Shown here one piece after another: positions 18,020 to 25,984 of a DNA stretch of 64,000 nt. The stretch's first letter is position 1, and each line of letters opens with the position of its first letter. The position numbers and the translations under genes are program-made. Location of the stretch: assembly GCA_002343185.1 (NCBI GenBank), contig DDRT01000016.1, positions 7,607 to 71,606 on the forward strand, in the 5' to 3' direction. The notes beneath the pieces were generated by a model that saw only the letters and a program-made list of their open reading frames with translations, made no database searches and was not told the DNA's origin. The stretch is from Deltaproteobacteria bacterium UBA2409 (lineage in GTDB: Bacteria; Bdellovibrionota_C; UBA2361; DDRT01).

Positions 18020-18792
18020 TTCTTCTCACTCCAGCTGACTAGTGCCAAGAATAAAATGAATGATAAAATGGCTAAAACAGATGCTACAGCATTTGCTCCA
18101 GCTATATTTCCAGCTTCAAACTGAGCGAAAATATAAAGTGGAGAGGTTTGAGTTAAAAAACGTAAATTGCCGCTTACCATAACTGTTGCACCAAACTCTC
18201 CAAGTGAGTGAGCAAAGGTTAAAAGAGTTCCTGAAATTAGACCTCCAGAAATTCCTGGTAACGTTATCAATCTAAATGTTTGCCATGATGATGCACCAAG
18301 AGTAGCAGAAGCTTCTTCAATCGTTTTATCAGATTCATCTAAAACTGGTTTTACAGCACCTATCATGTATGGAAGGGTTACAAAAAGGTGCGCAAGAAGA
18401 ACCCCTGCTGGTTTGAACATTGGATGGTAGTCAAAAAGGCCACCCAATAATCCTATTGGCCCCCATAGAAGAAGAAGAGAAGTTCCAACTACTACAGTTG
18501 GAATTGCTACTGGTAAATTGACAAGAACAAGCAAGAATCGATTACCCTTAAAATTATACCGAGAGAGGACATATGCAATATATGTCCCAAAGAAGAGATT
18601 GATAATTGAAGTTATCGTTGCAATTACAAGTGAGAATTGAAGTGCAAAAAGTGCAGCTGGAGTTGTAAGAGCATTCCAGAAAGCAGTAATGCCACCTTCA
18701 AGTGCAAAATAGACCATGGCAAAAAGAGGCATTACTAGTAGAGGGACTATTATTAAAAGCAGAATAGGGATGTGGAGCAGTGCTTTATTCAT
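18016..18792 (-). CDS. ABC importer permease, CysT/CysW/ModB type
   Basis: 258 residues with about six transmembrane helices and the cytoplasmic EAA-type loop (EEASATLGASSWQTFRLITLPGI) that docks on the ATPase. The FGTYIAYVLSRY and HSLGEFGATVMVSG blocks are characteristic of sulfate/molybdate-type permeases. Only one permease gene is present, so a homodimer is expected, whereas CysT/CysW sulfate systems use two. Overlaps the binding-protein gene by 8 nt and the ATPase by 4 nt. Confidence 0.88.
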   Translation of the reverse strand: MNKALLHIPILLLIIVPLLVMPLFAMVYFALEGGITAFWNALTTPAALFALQFSLVIATITSIINLFFGTYIAYVLSRYNFKGNRFLLVLVNLPVAIPTVVVGTSLLLLWGPIGLLGGLFDYHPMFKPAGVLLAHLFVTLPYMIGAVKPVLDESDKTIEEASATLGASSWQTFRLITLPGISGGLISGTLLTFAHSLGEFGATVMVSGNLRFLTQTSPLYIFAQFEAGNIAGANAVASVLAILSFILFLALVSWSEKK

Positions 18793-19645
18793 TTAGAAAT
18801 GGATCTATGACAGAAGTAAACATTTCTTTCCACTCATAATGAGGCAATGGCAATGGCAGCTCATTAGGGAGGGGCTCAGCACCTCTAAATCCTTTCCCTC
18901 TATATATATCTTGAGAGGAAAATAAGAGATCTAGGAGTTTTTTAGTATTTTCGAAGTTTTTTTGATTAATCTCTCTTTTTATTGGAATAACGTGGTGTTC
19001 TGTATATATAGTTCTCGGAGGATATACGATATCGAACTTTTTTCTATCTACTTCAACTTCGTACGTCACTAAAACGTCACCAAAACCTTGTGCAAGCTGT
19101 GTTAGGGCTGCTCGTGAAGATGATGCGAAGGATACAGTATTATTTTTTAAGTTTATGAGATCTGCTTTTGGATTCCTGGAGTTCGAAAGTGAGTAAGATG
19201 TAACAGCTAGTAGTGCCCATTTTGCCCCACCAGAAAGAGCCGGATCAGCTTGAATTACTTTTATGTCAGTTCTGTCTATTAGATCGTCAAAATCTTCAAT
19301 TTTTTTTGGATTTCCTTTTTGAACTGCAAAAACGAGAGGACTTCTATTTAATACCCCTCTATGGGGAAGGGTAAATGAATTATCTGAAAGATGGGAAAGC
19401 CTTTCCTTGTCCCAGGGTGCTGCAACTATTGCTATCTGTGCTGGAACCCCCATTAAGATCTGATTAGTAATAGTGCCAGAGCCTGCAAATGAAGTGATCA
19501 GTTCTGCTCCATCGAACTTAGGGGAGATATCATTGTTAATTACTTCACCCAATATACTAAAGCCAATTAAAATTACGGTATCACGTCTAGGTAACGGTAA
19601 TGAGACTAATGCTATTAGAATTATAAGGGCTAGAACTAACCTCAC
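18785..19645 (-). CDS. sulfate-type (Sbp-like) periplasmic binding protein
   Basis: 286 residues with an N-terminal hydrophobic signal (LVLALIILIALVSLP). It has the blocks of the sulfate/thiosulfate-binding family: SFAGSGTITNQILMGVPAQ, PLVFAVQKGNPKKI and QADPALSGGAKWALLAV. The ADPxxSGGAKW loop is close to the NPxTSGGARW loop of sulfate binders, which favours sulfate over molybdate or tungstate. First gene of the importer operon; its neighbour downstream of the ATPase is a sulfatase-like hydrolase. Confidence 0.82.
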   Translation of the reverse strand: MRLVLALIILIALVSLPLPRRDTVILIGFSILGEVINNDISPKFDGAELITSFAGSGTITNQILMGVPAQIAIVAAPWDKERLSHLSDNSFTLPHRGVLNRSPLVFAVQKGNPKKIEDFDDLIDRTDIKVIQADPALSGGAKWALLAVTSYSLSNSRNPKADLINLKNNTVSFASSSRAALTQLAQGFGDVLVTYEVEVDRKKFDIVYPPRTIYTEHHVIPIKREINQKNFENTKKLLDLLFSSQDIYRGKGFRGAEPLPNELPLPLPHYEWKEMFTSVIDPFLNE

Positions 19646-19780
19646 TAAGAGAATCTACTAATTACATTAGGTGATTACCATAGTTAGACCTCTAAAAACC
19701 TTTGATTTTAGTGATATAAGAGATTTTTTGATCTCAGAAGATCAATCTTAAATCCTGTCAGTCGATAGCATTTAGTAGCT

Positions 19781-20386
19781 ATGTTAGAGAAATTCAAGGT
19801 TACAGATCTCGATTCAAGTATGATTAATGCGGCAGCCCCTTGGGTCATGGTCGAGCGATTACGCGTTGAAGCCAAAAATAGAGAGATTCTAAAATATGCG
19901 ATTGAGGCATTTCCTGATGGTGATTTGAAATTATTTACAGATCTATTAGTTGCACGAGCCCTCCTCTCTACTCAAAGCCTTCCCCGTTGGGCTGAGGTTT
20001 TTGATCTTTCCGGAGTCGATTCCACAGTAAGTGGTGCCCAGTTTGAGGATGCCCCAGGAGTAGGAAGATATTTAGTTGTTCCTGGCGCAGTGGTTTGTCA
20101 GATAAAAGAGGGTGAAAACGACGAGTTCGCACTTTTCAATGGGATTAATGATCTTAGAGAAAAGGTGGGAGAAGGACGAGATTGGATCTTTGACCTGGCA
20201 TCTGTAAAAAAAGTCTCAACTGGACTACTTGGTTATTTAGTTGGGCTTCAGTCAGAACTGAAGCGATCTGACAGAAGAGTTATTCTTCTATGGTTATCAA
20301 AGGGGGCTGTTCCAGATCAATTTTTAGAATCTATGAAGAATCGGTTCTCATTACTTAAGAAGGGGACATTCTTACTTTCAACTTAG
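19781..20386 (+). CDS. STAS-domain-like protein
   Basis: 201 residues. The C-terminal ~100 residues look like a STAS/anti-sigma-antagonist fold (DWIFDLASVKKVSTGLLGYLVGLQSEL then VILLWLS), with Ser/Thr in the loop where phosphorylated antagonists carry it. The N-terminal ~85 residues are helical and unassigned. No kinase or phosphatase partner is adjacent. Its stop overlaps the convergent membrane gene by 4 nt. Confidence 0.55.
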   Translation: MLEKFKVTDLDSSMINAAAPWVMVERLRVEAKNREILKYAIEAFPDGDLKLFTDLLVARALLSTQSLPRWAEVFDLSGVDSTVSGAQFEDAPGVGRYLVVPGAVVCQIKEGENDEFALFNGINDLREKVGEGRDWIFDLASVKKVSTGLLGYLVGLQSELKRSDRRVILLWLSKGAVPDQFLESMKNRFSLLKKGTFLLST

Positions 20387-21069
20387 AAGAGCCATTTCTT
20401 TTGATATAGTAGCTTTCTAATCGGGGTCTTAATCACAACTAGCAATAATCCTATCGAGAACAAGCACCATACAGCTGGCCACTCGTTCCAGTTATCTGTA
20501 GTCATCTTTGCTAAAAGAGGGCCCACAAGTATGTGATAAAGGGTGAATCTCCAGGATCCATAAAGAATCGGTAAAATAAATGCAGGAATTGCGTAACCTA
20601 ATCCTACTATTTTAAGACCGTTTAGCGGGATCTCCCACGCTATATGCCATGTTCCGCTAACTGAACATGTTCTTGTTCCGCACATAGCATCATTTACCTG
20701 AACACATGTTCCGGCCCAATCAAATGGAATTAACCTAAATAGAAAGGTTATAGAGCCGATAAAGCAGATAGTGTAAACCCAAGGGGTTATCTTCTCTCTC
20801 GTTTCTTTATTGATAAAGTGGAGTGAAAACATGTTTATGAAAAATGGCTGAAACGCTATGTGAAATGCTCCAAGAAAAGTAAGAACTTGATTTAGGGGGA
20901 GATCGCAAAGATTAATTACTGCGTAAGTTACAGCTTGAAGAAGCTCCATTGCAGAAAAGTACGCTAGGGGAAGCCATAGATTTCTATCTTCTCCTTTTTT
21001 TGCAACATATGCTGTGCTTGCTAGCCCAACTGTTGCTAGGACTGCAGATGCCTCACCAGACCAACACAT
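20383..21069 (-). CDS. multi-pass membrane protein (DUF5765-like)
   Basis: 228 residues with about seven transmembrane segments, starting MCWSGEASAVLATVGLASTAY. This opening I associate, from memory only, with the DUF5765 family. A loop with paired cysteines (CVQVNDAMCGTRTC) lies between the middle helices. The role is unknown. Its upstream gap holds palindrome copy 3. Confidence 0.6.
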   Translation of the reverse strand: MCWSGEASAVLATVGLASTAYVAKKGEDRNLWLPLAYFSAMELLQAVTYAVINLCDLPLNQVLTFLGAFHIAFQPFFINMFSLHFINKETREKITPWVYTICFIGSITFLFRLIPFDWAGTCVQVNDAMCGTRTCSVSGTWHIAWEIPLNGLKIVGLGYAIPAFILPILYGSWRFTLYHILVGPLLAKMTTDNWNEWPAVWCLFSIGLLLVVIKTPIRKLLYQKKWLF

Positions 21070-21116
21070 TTATCTTAAGTAACCGATTTGTGTGGTTTGT
21101 CCTAGAGATCATTCTT

Positions 21117-21190
21117 CGGGGGTCAGGTCGGGAGGCCTGACCAGACAAATGCTAGCGTCTGTCTGGTCAGGCCTCCCGGTCTGACCCCCG
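21117..21190. repeat. GGTCAGGCC palindrome, copy 3 (31-nt arms)
   Basis: The arms 21117-21147 and 21160-21190 pair over 31 nt with a 12-nt spacer. The only two departures from perfect complementarity are G-T/T-G positions that stay paired as wobbles in RNA. It shares the GGGGGTCAGG...GGCCTGACCAG core with copy 2. It lies immediately after the pyrophosphatase stop codon. Retention of pairing hints that the RNA or cruciform structure matters. Confidence 0.85.
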
Positions 21191-21192
21191 AT

Positions 21193-21801
21193 CTAATATC
21201 CTATATATTCTCTATAATCCAAAACAGAAGCCTCTATAATACTTATTGCTTCTTTTTGCCCATAGATCTCCTCAATCTTGACCGGATTTTTCGTTTCACC
21301 AGGAGCAAGTTTATAAGTCATAAAGTAATGCTTTAGTCTGTCTAAGATTGAGCCTGGTAGATCCTCAATCGAAGCAGTGTTGTAATATGCGCCGTCTCCA
21401 TCAAGAACTCCTAAAAGCTTATCGTCAGCTTCTCCTTTGTCTATGATTCTAATTCCACCAATTGGTCTTGCTTTTAAAAGAATATTTCCATGGACAATCG
21501 GACGTTCTGTAATCACACAGAAATCTAAAGGGTCACCATCTCCTTTAGTAGCTGCTTTTGAAAATGAAGCAACCTTATCTCCACTGTAAGTTTTTGGGAG
21601 AAATCCATATGGTGCAGGGCAATAGTTTGAGAATCTTTGAGGTCGATCGATCTTAAGAAGACCGGAGTCTTTGTCTATTTCGTATTTCATTACATCTGTT
21701 GGAATAACCTCAACAAACACTACAACTTCGCTTGGAAATTTTTTACTTTGCTCTACTCCGTGCCATGGGTGTGCTACGGAGCTAGGATTTTTGGTTCCCA
21801 T
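21193..21801 (-). CDS. ppa: inorganic pyrophosphatase, family I
   Basis: Soluble cytoplasmic enzyme hydrolysing diphosphate to phosphate with Mg2+. 202 residues with the family I blocks: VFVEVIPTDVMKYEID, YGFLPKTYSGDK, KGDGDPLDFCVI (the DxDPxD-like metal site) and ARPIGGIRIIDKGEADDKL. Slightly longer than the ~175-residue bacterial norm because of an N-terminal extension (GTKNPSSVAHPWHGVEQ) common to some lineages. Its start lies 28 nt inside the end of pdxH. Confidence 0.95.
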   Translation of the reverse strand: MGTKNPSSVAHPWHGVEQSKKFPSEVVVFVEVIPTDVMKYEIDKDSGLLKIDRPQRFSNYCPAPYGFLPKTYSGDKVASFSKAATKGDGDPLDFCVITERPIVHGNILLKARPIGGIRIIDKGEADDKLLGVLDGDGAYYNTASIEDLPGSILDRLKHYFMTYKLAPGETKNPVKIEEIYGQKEAISIIEASVLDYREYIGY

Positions 21802-22406
21802 GTTCCCCCACGTTTTTCAAACTTTAATCTATGATGCAGCCTACTAGGCTGTCCCTGCCAGAACTCAAAAACAAGAGGCTCTAGCCTAAAACCACCCCAA
21901 AATGGGGGACATGGAATATCTCCACTAAAAGATCCTTCAAGTTCTCTGACTCTCTTTAAGAGAAACTTATGATTTGGAACTTCAGAGCTTTGAGGTGATG
22001 CCCAGGCTGCTACCTGAGCAGACCTTGGTCTTTCTCTAAAATATTCCTCATTAGTTTTTCTTGAAGTTTGCTTCACCTTACCTTCAATTCTAATCTGCCG
22101 TTCAAGCTCGCCCCAGTAGAACAAAATTGAGGCATATGGATTTCTTAAAAGCTCTTCTGCTTTTTTACTCTCGTAGTTTGTAAAAAAGACAAACCCCTGT
22201 TTATCCCATGACTTTAGAAGAACCATCCTGACTCGTGGAAATCCCCCTTCAGTAGTAGTCGCAAGAGCCATTGCATTAGGCTCTGGATTGTCTTTAGCTT
22301 GAGAAAGCCAACGCTTAAAAAGAGCAAATGGGTCTTTGCCGCTAGGAGGTGTTCTATTTACCACGTAGTCTGATTTGACTCTCGTAAGGTAAGGTTTTGA
22401 AGCCAC
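21774..22406 (-). CDS. pdxH: pyridoxine/pyridoxamine 5'-phosphate oxidase
   Basis: FMN enzyme making pyridoxal 5'-phosphate. 210 residues: the PPSGKDPFALFKRWL N-terminal region, ATTTEGGFPRVRMVLLKSW, FFTNYESKKAEEL, RPRSAQVAAWAS and the hallmark C-terminal FEFWQGQPSRLHHRL followed by the LAP ending. GTG start at 22406 with GAGGTG eight to ten bases upstream. It overlaps the yraN-type gene by 49 nt and ppa by 28 nt, so these genes are co-transcribed. Confidence 0.95.
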   Translation of the reverse strand: MASKPYLTRVKSDYVVNRTPPSGKDPFALFKRWLSQAKDNPEPNAMALATTTEGGFPRVRMVLLKSWDKQGFVFFTNYESKKAEELLRNPYASILFYWGELERQIRIEGKVKQTSRKTNEEYFRERPRSAQVAAWASPQSSEVPNHKFLLKRVRELEGSFSGDIPCPPFWGGFRLEPLVFEFWQGQPSRLHHRLKFEKRGGTWEPKILAP

Positions 22407-22834
22407 GAAATTTCACCTCGAGAAAAAAGAGTTGGAAGTACAACGACAACCATATCGATTCGAATGGTTTCTGGAAAGTAGTTGTGTGAATCTATGAATT
22501 TCTTTAAAGAGCTTTTAATTCGGTGTAATTGCGGGTCTTTTAACCTAGATCTAATCTCATTCGGAGTTCTTTTAAGTGTTTTTACCTCAACAGCAACTAG
22601 AGTTCTTCTGTGAAGTGCTATAATATCGATTTCAGCTCCGCCTGTTTTATCTCTCCAGGCTATGATTTTTAGACCTTTCCCCCTTAGAAATTTTAAGGCT
22701 CTATATTCCCCGATAAATCCCAAAAAAAGTCTTTTAGAACCGAAAACTCTGCCTATGAACAGCCGACCTGCCAAAGCGGTGAAGAGCTTCTTTATGCGCC
22801 TTAGTAGGGTATCCGAAATGCTTTGCAAATCCAT
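22358..22834 (-). CDS. YraN/UPF0102 family endonuclease-like protein
   Basis: Up to 158 residues. The conserved part is GEYRALKFLRGKGLKIIAWRD, GGAEIDIIALHRRTLVAVEVKT, the restriction-endonuclease-fold site (D-x-ExK type) of UPF0102. The 36 residues before it come from the region overlapping rnhB by 101 nt and are poorly conserved-looking, so the true start may lie further downstream at an alternative codon. UPF0102 genes often adjoin rnhB, as here. Proposed role in DNA processing; not established. Confidence 0.82.
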   Translation of the reverse strand: MDLQSISDTLLRRIKKLFTALAGRLFIGRVFGSKRLFLGFIGEYRALKFLRGKGLKIIAWRDKTGGAEIDIIALHRRTLVAVEVKTLKRTPNEIRSRLKDPQLHRIKSSLKKFIDSHNYFPETIRIDMVVVVLPTLFSRGEISWLQNLTLRESNQTTW

Positions 22835-23294
22835 ATTCAGGAAATTTTTTGTCTAAGATCTCCATAAGGCTGTCTCTTGTGACCTTTGCCAGTATTGACG
22901 CAGCGCTGATGCATGGGACTATTTTATCACCTCCGATTATAGTCTTCTGTTCGGTTAAAGTAGGAATTTGTTTATTCCCATCGACTAAAATGAGGCTTGG
23001 AGCTAAGTATTCAGCTGCTTTTGCCATTCCCCAAAGCGAGGCTCTTAAAATATTTAATTTATCGATTCTTCTGGCCCCTACAGCAATAATTTTGTAACCA
23101 AGAGCCACCTCTTTTATAAGAGAATAAGCTTCGAGTCTTTTTTTGTAAGAAAGTGCTTTTGAGTCACATATTAAAGGGTGCTCAAAACCGTCTGGGAGTA
23201 GTACAGCCGCAGTAACCACTGGTCCTGCCAGTGGACCACGACCTGCCTCATCAACGCCTACGATTCTCGATTCTGATAATTTTCGATGGACCAT
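22734..23294 (-). CDS. rnhB: ribonuclease HII
   Basis: Removes ribonucleotides from DNA and RNA primers. 186 residues with the motif GVDEAGRGPLAGPV (metal ligands Asp 15, Glu 16), LILVDGNK with the third Asp, and IVPCISAASILAKVTRD. Complete. It starts 44 nt inside the end of the small membrane gene upstream and is followed by the overlapping yraN-type gene, a common bacterial order. Confidence 0.96.
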   Translation of the reverse strand: MVHRKLSESRIVGVDEAGRGPLAGPVVTAAVLLPDGFEHPLICDSKALSYKKRLEAYSLIKEVALGYKIIAVGARRIDKLNILRASLWGMAKAAEYLAPSLILVDGNKQIPTLTEQKTIIGGDKIVPCISAASILAKVTRDSLMEILDKKFPEYGFAKHFGYPTKAHKEALHRFGRSAVHRQSFRF

Positions 23295-23574
23295 AAACCA
23301 TGGATAGTAAGAATAAAATTACTGGATAAGCAGCCACCCTGCTAAACCAAGATGGGATACCGATTGCTTCTAGTGTTGGTAGAACCCCGGGAAGAAGGTG
23401 CTTGTCTATTAAGTATCCTAGGATACCAGCGATTCCGAGGAAGATAATTTGACTAATAAGATCTTTCGGGTGAAAGGCATGTTTTTTTCCACTCCACATC
23501 TCTAGCTTAGTGAAGATAAGAAGCAGGATAAACAGACAAGGAATTCCAAACCATAGAAAATAAAGAAGATACAT
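23251..23574 (-). CDS. small membrane protein, unknown
   Basis: 107 residues, about three transmembrane segments (IPCLFILLLIFTK, IIFLGIAGILGYLI and AAYPVILFLLSMVYG) and a basic tail. No family recognised. It is the first gene of the rnhB-yraN-pdxH-ppa run, overlapping rnhB by 44 nt. Confidence 0.6.
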   Translation of the reverse strand: MYLLYFLWFGIPCLFILLLIFTKLEMWSGKKHAFHPKDLISQIIFLGIAGILGYLIDKHLLPGVLPTLEAIGIPSWFSRVAAYPVILFLLSMVYGPSKIIRIENRRR

Positions 23575-23623
23575 AGGGTATTGTTAAACCTCCATGGGTC
23601 ATACTAATCTTTAGTTAGGGCTC

Positions 23624-23995
23624 GTGGAAGTTTATAAATTTTTTTATCCACATTTTAACCCACTTCACTTTAGTACTCCGCTACGCCAGCAGGAGCTGGG
23701 GGAGCTTTCGCAAAGTGCTGTCCTATTAAGGCGGGCATTAGAGTTTGCAGTCCATAGAAACTCTGGACTTGAGCGAAGAAGAGTAAGTCAGGAACAGCTT
23801 GAGTCAGCCTTAAAAGCTCTCAGATATATTGAGCGAATTTTGCTCTCTGTTGAGGACGCTCACCCAGGAGACTCAGATCAAGATCTTGAGCAGTTAGCCA
23901 GTGAAAGAAAAGAATTACCAGGCTGGAAATCTTGGGCATCAATTCTTGAATCAGAACTAAAGAAATCTCCAAATAAACCTGCTAAAGTTGCTTGA
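23624..23995 (+). CDS. hypothetical helical protein upstream of the LOG gene
   Basis: 123 residues from a GTG start. Mostly helical, with charged repeats (QEQLESALKALRYIERILLS, DLEQLASERKELPGW). No signal peptide and no recognisable family. Its stop overlaps the ATG of the LOG-family gene (TGATG), so the two are translationally coupled. Divergent from the small membrane gene with a 49-nt shared gap. Confidence 0.6.
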   Translation: MEVYKFFYPHFNPLHFSTPLRQQELGELSQSAVLLRRALEFAVHRNSGLERRRVSQEQLESALKALRYIERILLSVEDAHPGDSDQDLEQLASERKELPGWKSWASILESELKKSPNKPAKVA

Positions 23996-24696
23996 TGGCT
24001 GATGGATCCAGAGGAAAAGCGAGAAAACATCTAAATGAGAGGCTTGCTGCGCTTCATCAAAGGGCAATGCAGATTGAGGAGCAGTTAAAGAACCTTGATT
24101 CATGCAGATTTTATAGGGCATGTATATTTGGAAGTGCAAGAATCAAGGGTGATTCAGAGGAGTACAATGAAGCATTTGAGCTTGCCAGATATTTTGCTTG
24201 GGCGGGGATTGATGTTTTAACTGGTGGCGGACATGGGTTGATGGAAGCTGCAAATAAAGGAGCTCAGTTAGGTAGGAGTGAGCAAAAAACAAAGAGCCTT
24301 TCCTTTGGAATTTCAATACAACTACCACATGAGCCTGAGCCAAATATGCATCTTGATATTAAGAGGCATCACTATAAATTTTCTTCAAGGCTTGATGATT
24401 TTATAAGATTATCTAATGCGATAGTTTGTTTGCCTGGAGGAATTGGGACTCTCTTAGAGCTTGCATTTTCCTGGCAGTTAATTCAGGTCAAGCACATAAA
24501 GCCAAGACCACTCATATTGCTGGATAAAATGTTTTGGGGAGGATTTATCGATTGGATGAAGGGCGAAGTTCTTACAAGGTCACTTGTTTCTCAGCATGAC
24601 TTTGATTCGATTGTGATTGTAGATACCCCTCAGGAAGCCTTTGAGGTTGTGAGTAAGGATTTTGAAGGATGGAGAAAGGTTTGTGAGATAGGGTAG
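23995..24696 (+). CDS. LOG family nucleotide-binding protein (TIGR00730-type)
   Basis: 233 residues from the ATG at 23995. It has the lysine-decarboxylase-like Rossmann fold with ACIFGSARI, LTGGGHGLMEAANKGA and the hallmark LPGGIGTLLE. Family members include cytokinin-activating phosphoribohydrolases and nucleotide 5'-monophosphate nucleosidases; the exact activity here is open. A coiled-coil-like N-terminal stretch (about 1-35) precedes the domain. Confidence 0.85.
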   Translation: MADGSRGKARKHLNERLAALHQRAMQIEEQLKNLDSCRFYRACIFGSARIKGDSEEYNEAFELARYFAWAGIDVLTGGGHGLMEAANKGAQLGRSEQKTKSLSFGISIQLPHEPEPNMHLDIKRHHYKFSSRLDDFIRLSNAIVCLPGGIGTLLELAFSWQLIQVKHIKPRPLILLDKMFWGGFIDWMKGEVLTRSLVSQHDFDSIVIVDTPQEAFEVVSKDFEGWRKVCEIG

Positions 24697-24718
24697 GGTA
24701 CTACTGAATTGATAAAAC

Positions 24719-24730
24719 GCGCCTTGGCGC
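24719..24730. repeat. GCGCC hairpin at the outer side of the RAYT element
   Basis: The stem GCGCC/GGCGC has a TT loop and is followed by CTAC, so on the other strand it reads GTAG and then the hairpin, the usual tetranucleotide-plus-stem order of REP units. It lies 5 nt outside the right-hand inverted repeat of the transposase element. Confidence 0.6.
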
Positions 24731-24735
24731 CTACA

Positions 24736-24753
24736 TGGAGGGGGGCTACTTTT
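24736..24753 (+). repeat. inverted repeat flanking the RAYT gene (3' side)
   Basis: An 18-nt sequence (TGGAGGGGGGCTACTTTT) present as an exact reverse complement at 25930-25947. Together they bracket the transposase gene, both oriented inward. They are likely element ends or cognate REP units. Confidence 0.8.
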
Positions 24754-24943
24754 ATTCATAAACCTCCTTGTATTGTTAAATCTTGGATTAACGTAAGAGA
24801 CATTAGTGCTCAACTATAGTGAAGTGGGTTTTAGTTTTTAGAGAGGCTTTGTTTGCGCCTTGGAGTTGGTGCAAATTACCTAATTGAAGGCCTTTAGTAT
24901 AATCCTAGATACTTAACTAGGAACCTTTGTAATGATTTATATA

Positions 24944-25891
24944 TTAAGAAAGAACAGACAATTCTGGTCTAATCATATTGATAGCTCTTGGCAGGGTAGG
25001 TAAAAACACGCCCGGTGGAAATTCCAAATGGAAGCCTTTTCGAACGGCTTGATATGCCTGCTTGGCCTGTTCTACTAGTGAACGATAAAAACTAATGAAT
25101 CTTTTTCTAAGTTTCGGGATTGTGGATAGGCAGATCGTTCTTCTGCCAAATGCCTTTGGAATATATGGCCTTCTTAGGCTCTCTCTTTGTGAAGACACAA
25201 TTTTTATAGGCTCAAGCCGTGAAAGATAAATATTAATTCTATCTTGAATCTTTTTTAGCACATCCAGATCCGACATTCGAGCAGTGTTTGCAAAGCAGTC
25301 CTTAAACGAAAGAAGATCTACTTCTAAATCGATCTCATGGTTGTTTAGATCAAGCAGCCGAGCACTCTTTTCTTTTTCTTCTTTCCATGGCTTATCTGGG
25401 TCATTTAAGGGACTTATTGAGCTTCTTGCAATTGCTACACACTTTCTTTTGTTTACCTGAAAGCTTGAGACCCCTCTATAAGACTCAATACTACTTGACA
25501 GCTTATCTTTTACTGGATTCGTTAAAATATAGGCTATTCGATTAAATATCTCCTCCGAGTCTAATACTACTGGAGAATCGTATCCTTCTTCCCAAATCGT
25601 CTTCTTCCTTCTACCGAGAAGCCTATTAATCCCATGCGCAGTCTCTTGTTTTACGTATCCCACAAAGCCACAAAAATCCTCGGGATTTATTACTTTCAGT
25701 AACATATGAAAATGATTAGTAGAAAAGCAAAAACAGATTATATCTACAGGATACAACTCTTTCGCCTTAGCTAGTGATGACCAGATAATCAAATTAACAA
25801 AAGAATAGGGCAGAAGTGGTAGCCCTTCTTCCGTTCTCGATGTCACCATCACTATATCGCGATTCCTATACACCTTTCTTAAACGAGGCAT
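24944..25891 (-). CDS. REP-associated tyrosine transposase (RAYT, Y1/IS200-like)
   Basis: 315 residues with a Y1-transposase HUH motif (CFSTNHFHMLLKV, His 60 and His 62), an NPEDFCGFVGYVKQETAHGINR helix region, then IWEEGYDSPVV and RIAYILTNPV, the family's usual order. In the helix where I expect the nucleophilic tyrosine the sequence reads KQETAHGIN, so the catalytic Tyr is uncertain; Tyr 79 is the nearest candidate. A ~170-residue basic C-terminal extension follows. Inverted repeats lie on both sides, so it is a single-copy element of the REP/RAYT kind. Confidence 0.85.
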   Translation of the reverse strand: MPRLRKVYRNRDIVMVTSRTEEGLPLLPYSFVNLIIWSSLAKAKELYPVDIICFCFSTNHFHMLLKVINPEDFCGFVGYVKQETAHGINRLLGRRKKTIWEEGYDSPVVLDSEEIFNRIAYILTNPVKDKLSSSIESYRGVSSFQVNKRKCVAIARSSISPLNDPDKPWKEEKEKSARLLDLNNHEIDLEVDLLSFKDCFANTARMSDLDVLKKIQDRINIYLSRLEPIKIVSSQRESLRRPYIPKAFGRRTICLSTIPKLRKRFISFYRSLVEQAKQAYQAVRKGFHLEFPPGVFLPTLPRAINMIRPELSVLS

Positions 25892-25929
25892 ATTATTCCT
25901 ATCGCAATATCTACGATTTTGTTTACTAC

Positions 25930-25947
25930 AAAAGTAGCCCCCCTCCA
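25930..25947 (-). repeat. inverted repeat flanking the RAYT gene (5' side)
   Basis: Exact reverse complement of 24736-24753, about 40 nt upstream of the transposase start. It overlaps the first unit of a tandem duplication. Confidence 0.8.
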
Positions 25948-25976
25948 GCCACTACGGCCCCCCTCCAGCCACTACG
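25937..25976. repeat. 20-bp perfect tandem duplication
   Basis: GCCCCCCTCCAGCCACTACG occurs twice in direct tandem (25937-25956 and 25957-25976). It is followed by the palindrome CTACGC-G-GCGTAG at 972-984 of this kilobase (25972-25984). It forms the outer 5' end of the RAYT element and resembles a duplicated REP unit (GTAG plus stem on the minus strand). Confidence 0.85.
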
Positions 25977-25984
25977 CGGCGTAG

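Noticed and set aside
70..21190. GGTCAGGCC palindromes as the RAYT's cognate REPs
   Set aside because: They lack the GTAG-plus-stem sequence and do not match the repeats flanking the transposase gene, so I treat them as another family.
24843..24875. Imperfect TTTGCGCC...GGTGCAAA hairpin downstream of the RAYT
   Set aside because: Single copy and mismatched; too weak to call an element.
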